From Geminicoccaceae bacterium (GTDB taxonomy: Bacteria; Pseudomonadota; Alphaproteobacteria; Geminicoccales; Geminicoccaceae), in the NCBI GenBank assembly GCA_028285265.1, contig JANQPX010000003.1, positions 1-64,000 of the forward strand: DNA of 64,000 nucleotides, given 5' to 3'. Each line of letters begins with the position of its first letter. The stretch's first letter is position 1. Shown in pieces: positions 1 to 7,435 of the stretch. The notes under the pieces were generated by a model. That model was not told the DNA's origin, did not search any database, and worked only from the letters and a program-made list of their open reading frames with translations. Made by a program: the position numbers and the translations under genes.

Positions 1-95
1 GAGCTGTCCTTCCAAGGCATCGACACCTCCAGCTAAAAAGCTAAAGGTGTTACCCATGTCTCCGGAACGAAATGTCACCTATGTCTCAAGTCGGG
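1..95. mobile_element. Possible insertion-sequence end with tandem terminal repeats
   Basis: A reading frame entering from the left ends in a stop at 34-36. Just beyond it lie two related 14-base words, GTTACCCATGTCTC at 49-62 and GTCACCTATGTCTC at 74-87, which match at 12 of 14 positions and are spaced 25 bases apart. Repeated words of this kind beside the end of a transposase gene are typical of IS21/IS481-type termini. The transposase itself lies outside the window, so the family assignment is inference. Confidence 0.4.
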
Positions 96-100
96 CACAC

Positions 101-119
101 AGCCGCCAACAAGGCGGCT
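101..119. terminator. Stem-loop, possible terminator
   Basis: Arms AGCCGCC (101-107) and GGCGGCT (113-119) pair perfectly around a 5-base loop and are followed on the plus strand by a short T-containing stretch. It sits between the putative IS end and the 3' end of the minus-strand radical SAM gene, so it could stop transcription from either side. Confidence 0.4.
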
Positions 120-147
120 TCTTGCGTTACAGGTAAGCTCAGACGGC

Positions 148-1080
148 TCAGCCAAGACCCCGAATGAAATCGCCTGCATCCATCGTTCGAGGATCCCAAC
201 GGGGGGTCTTATCGCTCAAGGGCTGCAAAATATCCCTACCTTTAGAACACCGACCGTCGGGAACAAGGCGGTAGACACCATCACGGTCGATTAGGCGACG
301 AATTCGATTCTTCTCGAATTCGTCAGGCTTGCCTTCACTTGCCAGCCCGTCGAATTCGTCGTCCACCTTAAAATCAATACCGGCAGCCTCAGCGTGGCCG
401 CGAAGAATGCGGAGATCGGCGAGGGTCTTCTCGCGTTCGCCGACAGGACCGCCGCGTCGGTCTTCCTGAACCTTTTGCAATGCGGTGACGACCCAACGAT
501 TAACGCCAATTTCCCCAAGAAGCTTCGGCATGCCATCCAACTGGGCGCGACGTTTAGGGAGTAAAACCGACGTCACAACCAGCTCGGTGTTCTCCGTCAA
601 GCAAGCAGCCGCTCGCCGAAGGCCCTCCAGGGTTGTAGCAAAAGCGCCCCGCTTCCGCCGTTGTCTATCATGCGCTTCTGCTTCGGCCGCATCTAAACTT
701 ACAGAGAGTCTTGCTGGAGAAAGTATGCGCAGATCATCTAGCCAATCAGTAAGATAGGTACCATTAGTCACGATTGAAGTAGGGATTTCGAGCCATTTGC
801 CGGTTGCGAGAATTACGCGAGTGTAGGGAAAAGTGTCGGGCAGGAGAGGCTCATAACCCTGGACGCATACGCTTGCAACAGGTCGTGAAGAAATAACTTG
901 CCGAACGAATCGGCCATAATCGCCAGCCCACAAAGTATCTGGTAAATTGTTTTCGCCGCGCTGATCAATAAAGCAGTACGGGCAAGCCAAATTACATCCG
1001 CCAAATGCTGGGATGACGAAGGTCAGGATTGTCCCATCACTATCCCACACATAAGAAGGAAGAGCAGCTTCAACAGCCAT
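148..1080 (-). CDS. Radical SAM protein of unknown substrate
   Basis: The N-terminal region carries the cluster-binding motif CNLACPYC (CxxxCxxC), followed by a TIM-barrel-like sequence with a glycine-rich GYEPLLP stretch and a TNGTYL strand, as in radical SAM enzymes. These use a 4Fe-4S cluster and S-adenosylmethionine to make a 5'-deoxyadenosyl radical. The C-terminus has only one cysteine (RCSKGRDIL), so I see no SPASM-type auxiliary cluster. I chose the ATG at 1080 because GGGAGG lies at the right distance upstream; an in-frame TTG at 1122 would add 14 residues. The gene is last of three minus-strand genes in a lower-GC island. A decayed relative of the same protein lies at 4186-4617. The substrate is unknown; peptide modification is possible but not shown. 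Confidence 0.85.
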   Translation of the reverse strand: MAVEAALPSYVWDSDGTILTFVIPAFGGCNLACPYCFIDQRGENNLPDTLWAGDYGRFVRQVISSRPVASVCVQGYEPLLPDTFPYTRVILATGKWLEIPTSIVTNGTYLTDWLDDLRILSPARLSVSLDAAEAEAHDRQRRKRGAFATTLEGLRRAAACLTENTELVVTSVLLPKRRAQLDGMPKLLGEIGVNRWVVTALQKVQEDRRGGPVGEREKTLADLRILRGHAEAAGIDFKVDDEFDGLASEGKPDEFEKNRIRRLIDRDGVYRLVPDGRCSKGRDILQPLSDKTPRWDPRTMDAGDFIRGLG

Positions 1081-1252
1081 ATTGCAATTGACCTCCCATT
1101 GGTATACCAGAAAGGATGCCAAACCAAATATTGCTTTGCAACAAATTTCTTTCGTCTAATTCTTAGTATCGAAATTCCTCTTTTGTTTCCAATAGGTTCG
1201 GAATGATTATGCCAACTGGGTGTCTCTTTGAAATGTAATAAGCAGAATGATC

Positions 1253-1948
1253 CTAAGCAATAAGTTTTTCTAATGAAATGATCGAAATTTCTTTACTTTC
1301 AAAGTCTTGTATTAAGTCTCCATTTCCCAGTGTTATTCTTTCTACATGAGCCAAGTGGAGTTTTTCTAAGAGGCCGGTAAGTTCGTCCGGAGTTTTTGGC
1401 AGGAAAGTGCAGAGAGCCCCATCGTGCCCGTTTTGGGCGGTTGATGACATAAAATGCCCATGGCAGTCGTATCCACGGCCGCTATCAGAAGGGAAAGCTG
1501 TAATGGTCTTGTAGGTTTCGGCATCAAATTCTTTGTACATATGAGTTATCATCTGGTGTGACTCGCTGCCATTCTTGACGATGGCGACTGACGCATGAGC
1601 AGCAAGCGTATTAAATAAACCTCTTGCACGGTTTTTCGTCTCTAGAATGACATGTCTCAACTGTTCTCCATCGGAAACGAGCCACTTTACTTCGAAGCTA
1701 GGAACAAACGGGCCTCTCTTTCCGATTAAACTGTTAAAAAGTTGAATGAAGCGAGTTGCTCCCTTATCGATGTCAGTAGACTGATAAATAATCGTGTCTT
1801 GTATCTGAACTACACTTAGATCACGGTTGTGTTCGAAGTGCTTCGCTATTATTTCAATGCTCGGTTTCTGAAGATTCTCTGAAATCTCTTCTGGAGAAAA
1901 ATTCCCGTTTTGGAATGCATGCTTTGGGGCAGAGTCACTTTTTGCCAT
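1253..1948 (-). CDS. Hypothetical protein, 231 aa, in the radical SAM cassette
   Basis: I do not recognise a family. The protein is soluble, without signal peptide or membrane segment, and mixes charged and aromatic residues. A central part (about residues 75-125) looks like alternating strands and helices, and a histidine/cysteine-rich patch (YDCHGHF) sits near residue 160. The base composition is visibly more AT-rich than the metabolic genes to the right, which suggests horizontal transfer. It lies between the radical SAM gene and the 485-aa gene on the same strand, with gaps of about 170 bases on either side, so co-transcription is possible but not tight. The start ATG follows an AGTAGGTTCTT stretch that can serve as ribosome binding site. 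Confidence 0.6.
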   Translation of the reverse strand: MAKSDSAPKHAFQNGNFSPEEISENLQKPSIEIIAKHFEHNRDLSVVQIQDTIIYQSTDIDKGATRFIQLFNSLIGKRGPFVPSFEVKWLVSDGEQLRHVILETKNRARGLFNTLAAHASVAIVKNGSESHQMITHMYKEFDAETYKTITAFPSDSGRGYDCHGHFMSSTAQNGHDGALCTFLPKTPDELTGLLEKLHLAHVERITLGNGDLIQDFESKEISIISLEKLIA

Positions 1949-2112
1949 AAGAACCTACTTTGCTTAATCTTGGTGCACTTCACTTAGAAAACCATTGAAG
2001 TTGTCAGCAGAACTGACCTCTTCCATCATTCCAGCTTGGGCTGAAGCTCGAGCCGGCGGTATTTGCCAACGCTTTGAAATGCATGGAGATCCGCGGGCTG
2101 CAAAGGGCGTCA

Positions 2113-3570
2113 TTACGAAACTCTTTCGTTCAATGAGTCCTGCCGCTGATCTACCAATGTGTGAGCAAGATTCAGGAACTCTGCGAGGCGGAGGACGGCG
2201 AAATGCTGACTACGCAGAGCGGCGAGAGCTTCCCTGGGCTTTACACTGCCTGCACGCTCATCATAAGCCCGGCCCAATCGATCAAAGGCTGCTTGTACTG
2301 CCATCCTATGAGCATCGGACCACCGAGAACCGGGTTCAGGGAGTGTAATGCAACGAACGGACGCTTCCCTGGGGTCTTCAGGAGGCGGAACAACTTCAGC
2401 ATGAAAGAGATATCGAAGGTTGCGGCGAATGTCGATCTCACTGTCCGCGGCAACTAATTGATCTAGCGGCCAGTCGTCCAACTTCAGGTGAACTGAGATG
2501 GTTGGGATCTCCCAGAGCTCTCTCTGGCTCCGGCCGAACGCTTCACTTCCCTCCGACTCGATCCAACGTCCCGGAATCGATTCGAGAAAGAGGCGATCAG
2601 ACTGAAACCACATAAGATCAGGGGGAACGCTCGGTAGTTTAATCTTTGCTTCACCATAAACGCGATCGATCTCTTGAAACCTTAAAGAGCCGACGATAAC
2701 GCAGGCGTTTTCCAGTAGCCATGCATAAAACTCTTCTCGACCAGACCGCTCAATCAATGCGATGGCACGAAACTGTGCGATCAAAAAGTAGAAATTGTAG
2801 ATGGCCGCTCGAGCATTCTCCTTGTCACTACGAAGGCCAAAATCGATGATCCAGACCAGCGCACGCTGGCGCCCATCACTAACATCGGTCTTATAAAGTC
2901 GTTCTATGAGATCGTGAAATGCCGTCATCGCTGCGGCTGGGTTGGGCCCAATGACAGCACGTGCTCGACCAACGATTATTAGCACATCAGATTGAGCAAA
3001 TAGGTTAGGGATCGCGTCGCGTGACGGAGTTGTCACTTGAAGGGCTGAGGAAGCAGCTTGGAATGACTCTTGGTCATTGGCTCTTATGCCGCCTGTCTTC
3101 TTGCCTCGGTCAGGAAGCAGTATTGCCTCTTCATCCTCCGGGAACAGATCTACAAGAAATTGTCTAGCGGTATCATCGAGTTCGCCTGACGGCTCATAGG
3201 GCTCGTATTTACCTTCTGCCTCATCGTAGGTCCAATATGACAAAAAGAGTTTCAGAAGGTTTAACGCGTCTGAGAACTGCAACCACGTTTTGCCGGCGAG
3301 TTTTGTCTCCAGGGAAAGGACCTGATCTTTCTTCCCCAGCCATTCCTTAATCTGCCTTACGGAGTGTCGGCGCTTTCCTCGCTCCGAGCCTCCGCGCTTG
3401 ACCCAGCCATCATAGAGAGAGCGGAATGCTGCGCCCGGATCGCTACTGATATCTGTCGCTTGCTCTTCCCCTTCGTCCAATTCACGCAACAGCGCTGCGA
3501 AACCCGGCGGGGCTCCACCTTGCTCGGCCTGATCGTTGGCCGTCATTGCGTGACCAGACATAGGAATCAC
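2113..3570 (-). CDS. Hypothetical protein, 485 aa, first gene of the radical SAM cassette
   Basis: No family is recognised. The first 60 residues are acidic and probably disordered. The middle is rich in helices and includes a hydrophobic stretch (SDVLIIVGRARAVIG) that may be a buried strand rather than a membrane span. Aromatic residues are frequent from residue 260 to 340, and the last 80 residues are helical (REALAALRSQHFAVLRLAEF). There is no signal peptide and I see no nuclease, ATPase or helicase motif. The GTG at 3570 follows AAGG with good spacing; ATG at 3561 is an alternative. As the upstream-most gene of the three-gene minus-strand group it may set expression of the cassette. Confidence 0.65.
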   Translation of the reverse strand: MIPMSGHAMTANDQAEQGGAPPGFAALLRELDEGEEQATDISSDPGAAFRSLYDGWVKRGGSERGKRRHSVRQIKEWLGKKDQVLSLETKLAGKTWLQFSDALNLLKLFLSYWTYDEAEGKYEPYEPSGELDDTARQFLVDLFPEDEEAILLPDRGKKTGGIRANDQESFQAASSALQVTTPSRDAIPNLFAQSDVLIIVGRARAVIGPNPAAAMTAFHDLIERLYKTDVSDGRQRALVWIIDFGLRSDKENARAAIYNFYFLIAQFRAIALIERSGREEFYAWLLENACVIVGSLRFQEIDRVYGEAKIKLPSVPPDLMWFQSDRLFLESIPGRWIESEGSEAFGRSQRELWEIPTISVHLKLDDWPLDQLVAADSEIDIRRNLRYLFHAEVVPPPEDPREASVRCITLPEPGSRWSDAHRMAVQAAFDRLGRAYDERAGSVKPREALAALRSQHFAVLRLAEFLNLAHTLVDQRQDSLNERVS

Positions 3571-3642
3571 TTTAATCCTTCGAATCGTCTCATAATTACA
3601 ATCATAAGACGACTAAGCTCTTTCTCAAGATAGCCGGCGAGA

Positions 3643-3762
3643 ATGTTCATGATCAACGATAAATTCTTCGAAGATCTTGACGTCGGCGCAAATTCATTTC
3701 TGTTCGAAGGCATTGATGAGTGGTTGTTGGAAAAATGTCACTATAATTTCGATTCAAAATAA
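3643..3762 (+). CDS. Possible small ORF, 39 aa
   Basis: This ATG-to-TAA frame encodes 39 residues, strongly acidic and aromatic, ending in KCHYNFDSK. It occupies the 329-base gap between the divergent 485-aa gene and the small membrane protein. A GGCGAG just upstream of the ATG is only a moderate ribosome binding site. Its position close to a radical SAM gene makes a substrate-peptide role conceivable, but nothing in the sequence proves translation or modification. The rest of the gap (3571-3642 and 3763-3899) is AT-rich and probably holds divergent promoters. Confidence 0.3.
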   Translation: MFMINDKFFEDLDVGANSFLFEGIDEWLLEKCHYNFDSK

Positions 3763-3899
3763 ATGTTTGAATTTATCTAATAAAAATTAATGTAATTATT
3801 ATTCGAAGTATCTGCTATATGAGAAAATAGATTATTAGCATATCATGGGGTGCAGTTAGATTCGACGAAGGTTCGTTTGCCAGCTCCAGGGGGAACGAG

Positions 3900-4088
3900 A
3901 TGCCAGTCGAGCTTTTCATCTCCTTTGTCGACCCAAGTCAGCTATTTACCTCAGTTGTGGTAGCGATGGGTTCGGTCATTGTCAGGCAGTATCTATCCGT
4001 GATTCTGGGATTTCTTGCAGATGTCCTGGTGCTGTTCGCTCTGTTGGCCATCTTCCTTTTCTCGATCTTTATTCTTGGCTCGATGTAA
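3900..4088 (+). CDS. Small membrane protein, 62 aa
   Basis: The start ATG follows AGGGGGAACGAG, a convincing ribosome binding site. The product is almost wholly hydrophobic, with one segment at about residues 14-33 and a longer one at about 35-60 (LVLFALLAIFLFSIFILG), so one or two membrane spans are likely. No family is recognised. It lies upstream of the decayed radical SAM copy on the same strand and faces the three-gene minus-strand cassette. Holin-like, toxin-like or accessory membrane roles are all possible and cannot be distinguished here. Confidence 0.5.
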   Translation: MPVELFISFVDPSQLFTSVVVAMGSVIVRQYLSVILGFLADVLVLFALLAIFLFSIFILGSM

Positions 4089-4185
4089 TCGGCACACAAC
4101 CAAATCGCAGCGCCTTTCGGAACGCCACTCACATTACTGCGCCGAAGTGCTGCGTTAAGCCTTTGGCCGTTAGCTACTTCCATGA

Positions 4186-4617
4186 CTCGAAGACGTTATT
4201 TACACACCGGCGCTATTGAACGAGATCGGCTTTCGCGAGTGGGTGGCTATCGCGTTCTTCAAGAAAGATCGTGAACACATCGGTGTATGGTCGGTGAAAA
4301 TGAGATGATCCTTCACCAACTTCGCCACTTGCAGGCTGTGCCTATAGAGCTGGCGATCGATGATGAGTTGGCCATCATGTTGCTACAGGAACGTACAACG
4401 TGTGATTTGCCCTGGAATCTCTTCGCATATACATCTGCGGCTCCCGGATGGCATTATCGTCCTAGTTCCTGATAGTCGTTTCAGCGCGGGCGTGGACATT
4501 CTGCAGGAACTTCAGAAGAAAGTGCCCTTTTGGACTGCGGACAAAACAAACATGAGTAGGATTTTCAACTTCATGCGAACGCCGATCGGCTCGAAAGCCG
4601 ATCTGTATGCCGCATGA
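4186..4617 (+). pseudogene. Frameshifted remnant of a radical SAM protein (C-terminal part)
   Basis: Three pieces in two frames line up in order with the C-terminal half of the radical SAM protein at 148-1080. The piece starting at 4186 gives LLNEIGFREWVAIAF, matching LLGEIGVNRWVVTAL. From about 4290 the next frame gives VGENEMILHQLR and PIELAIDDEL, matching VGEREKTLADLR and GIDFKVDDEF. From about 4425 the first frame resumes with LVPDSRFSAGVDILQ, matching LVPDGRCSKGRDILQ, and ends at a TGA at 4615-4617. Two frameshifts and an internal stop (about 4303) separate the pieces, and the N-terminal half with the CxxxCxxC motif is missing. Divergence is too great for a recent duplication, so this is a paralogue that decayed in place. 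Confidence 0.75.
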
Positions 4618-4801
4618 TGCTAACGTAGCGAAGCACCATATTTGGCATTGGCAGAAATGCCATAACGCGATGGAAAAGTAGTCTTACACTTCGCCGAATG
4701 TTGTTTTACTTAGATCCCTTCGCTCCCGAGTTAGCGGTCTTGATTATCCTCCCTTCATATTCTCCGGAGTCCGCTGGGCAATAGTTATCAAAAATCAACA
4801 G

Positions 4802-5428
4802 CTACGGGGGGAATGCATCTTCCGGCTGATAGCTCGCAAAGCTGCGAAGCGTTTGGGCATTACAGTCGTTTTGCCAGTTTGATCCCGGTAGCACCGCCGA
4901 TACACAGCGATAGCTTTCCCGATAAGACCTGGTTTGCTCGTTTTCTTCGATAGCAATAGCAACAATGCCGGCAATAAGGCCTTGCTGTCGCTCAATCAGC
5001 CGAATCGCCCCGTCGACGGTGCCGCCAGTCTCGACCCATTGATCGACGATCAATACGCGAGTCCCCGGTGCGAAAGCGGGAAGGCGCATCTCCATCTCTT
5101 GCGTCCTACCAGAATAGTTGGTGAACGAGACACTATCGGTATCAACACAAAGCTTGCCCGCTTTCCGGATTGGCAGAAACCCAACGCCTAGACTTGTCGC
5201 AAGTGCTGCTCCAAGAACGAAACCCATCGAGTCCAGTCCAGCAACGACATCGCACTGGACACCGGCAAGGTCGGTCTTCAAGTCATCCAGCAGATCATGA
5301 AACGCCTCGCCGTTGATGTAGATCGAGGTAGGGTCCAACCAGGCAAACTTGTCACCTTTTGTATTGGGCGCCATGAGCTTCAAGTACCAACGGTCGTCAC
5401 GAGGACCTTTATCACGCTTACTATCCAT
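4802..5428 (-). CDS. Type I phosphoribosyltransferase, APRT-like
   Basis: The protein has the purine phosphoribosyltransferase layout. A VVAGLDSMGFVLGAALA stretch resembles the first strand and loop of adenine phosphoribosyltransferases, and RVLIVDQWVETGGT (about residues 125-138) is the PRPP-binding motif. The usual second acidic residue of the motif is replaced (DQ instead of DD), and the loop reads WVETGGT, a variant known from some PRTases of undefined substrate. It probably transfers a ribose-phosphate group to or from a base. The start ATG overlaps the stop of the upstream BtpA-like gene (ATGGATAG), so the two are translationally coupled. Both share a divergent promoter region with a LysR regulator. 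Confidence 0.8.
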   Translation of the reverse strand: MDSKRDKGPRDDRWYLKLMAPNTKGDKFAWLDPTSIYINGEAFHDLLDDLKTDLAGVQCDVVAGLDSMGFVLGAALATSLGVGFLPIRKAGKLCVDTDSVSFTNYSGRTQEMEMRLPAFAPGTRVLIVDQWVETGGTVDGAIRLIERQQGLIAGIVAIAIEENEQTRSYRESYRCVSAVLPGSNWQNDCNAQTLRSFASYQPEDAFPP

Positions 5429-6182
5429 CGGTTTGGCCTCCTCCCATTTCGCGCGTGACCGTTAGGAGGCGACGGAGCCGCTGTCGATCAATATTGTAAA
5501 AGTCACCTACGATATTGATGCCTGTGGCCACCAGGAAACAGTCGACATCGTGATAGACCTTGGCGTTGTCAGGTGTAACGCCGGAGGCGAGTGCCAACGG
5601 ATGGTCACCCATAGCGGTGCGGAAGGTCGAGATCTTGCTGGTCTCGGCCTCATGCCCTGTAGCCACGCCGGACGTGGTTACAACGTCCATATGCTCTCGG
5701 GCAATTTCAGCCGATCGTCCGTAGTCTTCAGGAGCAACATCTCTCTGTTTCTTAAAGGCAGTGCCGCCAAAATAGAGACCGTTCCAGCCTGACTGTTCAC
5801 GTGCCTTCGTGATGCTCTTTGCTTCTTCCTGATCATCGAAAGGCTTGCGTTCATCGATGCGCGCATCATCGGCCCAGTAGGCATCGATGGGGCAATCGTC
5901 TCGCGTCAGTTTTCCCAGCACGGGAAAGGCATCCTTGCCGGTCACGGCAAGAAAATTCAGGCCCAGCCAAAGAAAGGGAAATTTTTCGCGTGTGGTACGG
6001 ATGATGGGAAGAAAAGGCTCAACACCGAAGTCGTGATTGATCAGAAAAACGCCTTGAGCGCCTTCACCAATCGCGATCTCGATATTGCGCGCCACCTGAT
6101 CCTCGTCGACCACATGGATCACAGGTGTGACGGCGGGACCTGTCGTCTTGAAGGCTTTGTGAAAATCGTCTCGGTTCATCAT
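5421..6182 (-). CDS. BtpA/SgcQ-like TIM-barrel protein
   Basis: The sequence fits a BtpA/SgcQ-type barrel: a GVFLINHDFG strand-loop near residue 43, LWLGLNFLAV near residue 71, YFGGTAFKKQ near residue 137, DVVTTSGVATG around residue 165, ALASGVTPDNA near residue 195, and a closing DCFLVATGINIVGDFYNID. The last two segments look like a phosphate-binding end of a barrel. The family's biochemical role is poorly settled; founding members affect photosystem I or sit in sugar operons. Coupling to a phosphoribosyltransferase suggests work on a ribosylated or phosphoribosylated compound. It is the first gene of the pair and diverges from the LysR gene at 6263. Confidence 0.65.
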   Translation of the reverse strand: MMNRDDFHKAFKTTGPAVTPVIHVVDEDQVARNIEIAIGEGAQGVFLINHDFGVEPFLPIIRTTREKFPFLWLGLNFLAVTGKDAFPVLGKLTRDDCPIDAYWADDARIDERKPFDDQEEAKSITKAREQSGWNGLYFGGTAFKKQRDVAPEDYGRSAEIAREHMDVVTTSGVATGHEAETSKISTFRTAMGDHPLALASGVTPDNAKVYHDVDCFLVATGINIVGDFYNIDRQRLRRLLTVTREMGGGQTDG

Positions 6183-6220
6183 GCCAACGACGTTACGTGA
6201 TGAGGTGTCATTTTAGAAAT

Positions 6221-6235
6221 TTATAGTCGTTATAA
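6221..6235. promoter_or_regulatory. Candidate LysR-type binding box (T-N11-A)
   Basis: TTATAGTCGTTATAA is an inverted repeat with 5-base arms and fits the T-N11-A pattern of LysR regulators. It lies in the 80-base gap between the BtpA-like gene and the LysR gene, where such regulators usually bind to control both directions. Confidence 0.5.
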
Positions 6236-6262
6236 GATGATTAGTCCTGTTAATGTCAGCTG

Positions 6263-7162
6263 ATGCAACCGATCGATTTACCGACCACGCTTCTTCGCAC
6301 GTTGATCACCATCGTTGATCTCGGTGGCTACACGCGCGCAGCAGAAGCGTTGGGCCGAACACAGCCGGCGGTCAGCTTACAGATCAAGCGGTTGGAAGCC
6401 CTTTTGGGCAAGAAGCTGATTGAGCCTGCCGGACGGGATATTCGATTGACGGAGGCAGGTGAAGTACTCGTCCGCTTCGCTCGCCAGATGCTGCAATTGA
6501 ATGACGAGGCCGTTGCCTCGTTCGTTAAACCGTCGGCAACGGGTATGCTGCGCGTCGGCCTGCCAACCGACTATGCCGTCGCCTTCTTGCAAGAAGCGAT
6601 TGCTGATTTCGGGCGCCAGCATGCTGATGTGACGTTGGAAGTGCATTGTGATCTGTCCCATCAGTTGACGACCCTTTTGCAGCGCGACGCGCTCGATATC
6701 GTTGTGGGGCTCTTAACGACGGAACGCAGTCTTCATCTCGTGAAATCCTGGGAAGATCGACCGATCTGGGCTGCGGCAACATCCTATGCTGTCGATCCCA
6801 AGGCGCCGCTATCCCTCGTTGCTCATCCCGAGGGCTGTGAGTATCGAAATCGCATGCTGAGAACTCTTGCGGGCGATCAGCGGTCCTGGCGCATAGCCCT
6901 GACCAGCCCAGATATCAGCGGTCTGCAACAAGCTGTGGCTGCTGGACTTGGCATTACCGCGCTCACCGAAAAGACCCTAACATCCGATATGCGCGTTCTC
7001 GACAAGCAGGATGGTTTGCCGCCCCTCGAGATGATCCAGATCGGCCTCTTCTACAAACATGTGCGTTTGACGGATGCCGGCTTGCTTTTGTCTAATCTTC
7101 TGATCGAGCGTCTTGATCAAGCCGCAATGATTCGATCCGGCAAAGGTGATCCTTCGACGTGA
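6263..7162 (+). CDS. LysR-family transcriptional regulator
   Basis: Residues 8-67 form the winged helix-turn-helix (TRAAEALGRTQPAVSLQIK as the recognition part), followed by a periplasmic-binding-like effector domain from about residue 92. The length of 299 aa is standard. It diverges from the BtpA-phosphoribosyltransferase pair with a T-N11-A box in between, and the ABC transporter genes follow downstream on the same strand after 273 bases. By the usual LysR arrangement it should regulate the divergent pair and perhaps the transporter. The effector is unknown; a substrate of the transporter is an obvious guess. The ribosome binding site is weak. Confidence 0.9.
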   Translation: MQPIDLPTTLLRTLITIVDLGGYTRAAEALGRTQPAVSLQIKRLEALLGKKLIEPAGRDIRLTEAGEVLVRFARQMLQLNDEAVASFVKPSATGMLRVGLPTDYAVAFLQEAIADFGRQHADVTLEVHCDLSHQLTTLLQRDALDIVVGLLTTERSLHLVKSWEDRPIWAAATSYAVDPKAPLSLVAHPEGCEYRNRMLRTLAGDQRSWRIALTSPDISGLQQAVAAGLGITALTEKTLTSDMRVLDKQDGLPPLEMIQIGLFYKHVRLTDAGLLLSNLLIERLDQAAMIRSGKGDPST

Positions 7163-7435
7163 CGCGTTGGTCAATTGTCGTTGTGCTACGCCAATGATCA
7201 TGGGCTTCCGTGGGCGCATCGCTCGATAACACATGGTTATGCACTCATTAGAATGATAAATTTCAACAATGCAGGCCTTGTTTCTACGCTAGATCGCGGA
7301 ACAATAGCGCGTGGACGGTATGGTTCTTGCACGGTTTCAGCCCGTAGAACGATCCCATTCGCGTCGGCGATGTTGTGTTTTGGCGGACTTGTCGATGGTT
7401 TCAACGAAGAGCGCCTCGAGCGGAAAGGTCAATCG

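Noticed and set aside
148..1080. Viperin-like defence enzyme
   Set aside because: The cluster motif CNLACPYCF is only superficially similar to viperin CNYxCxFCF; the rest of the protein does not match.
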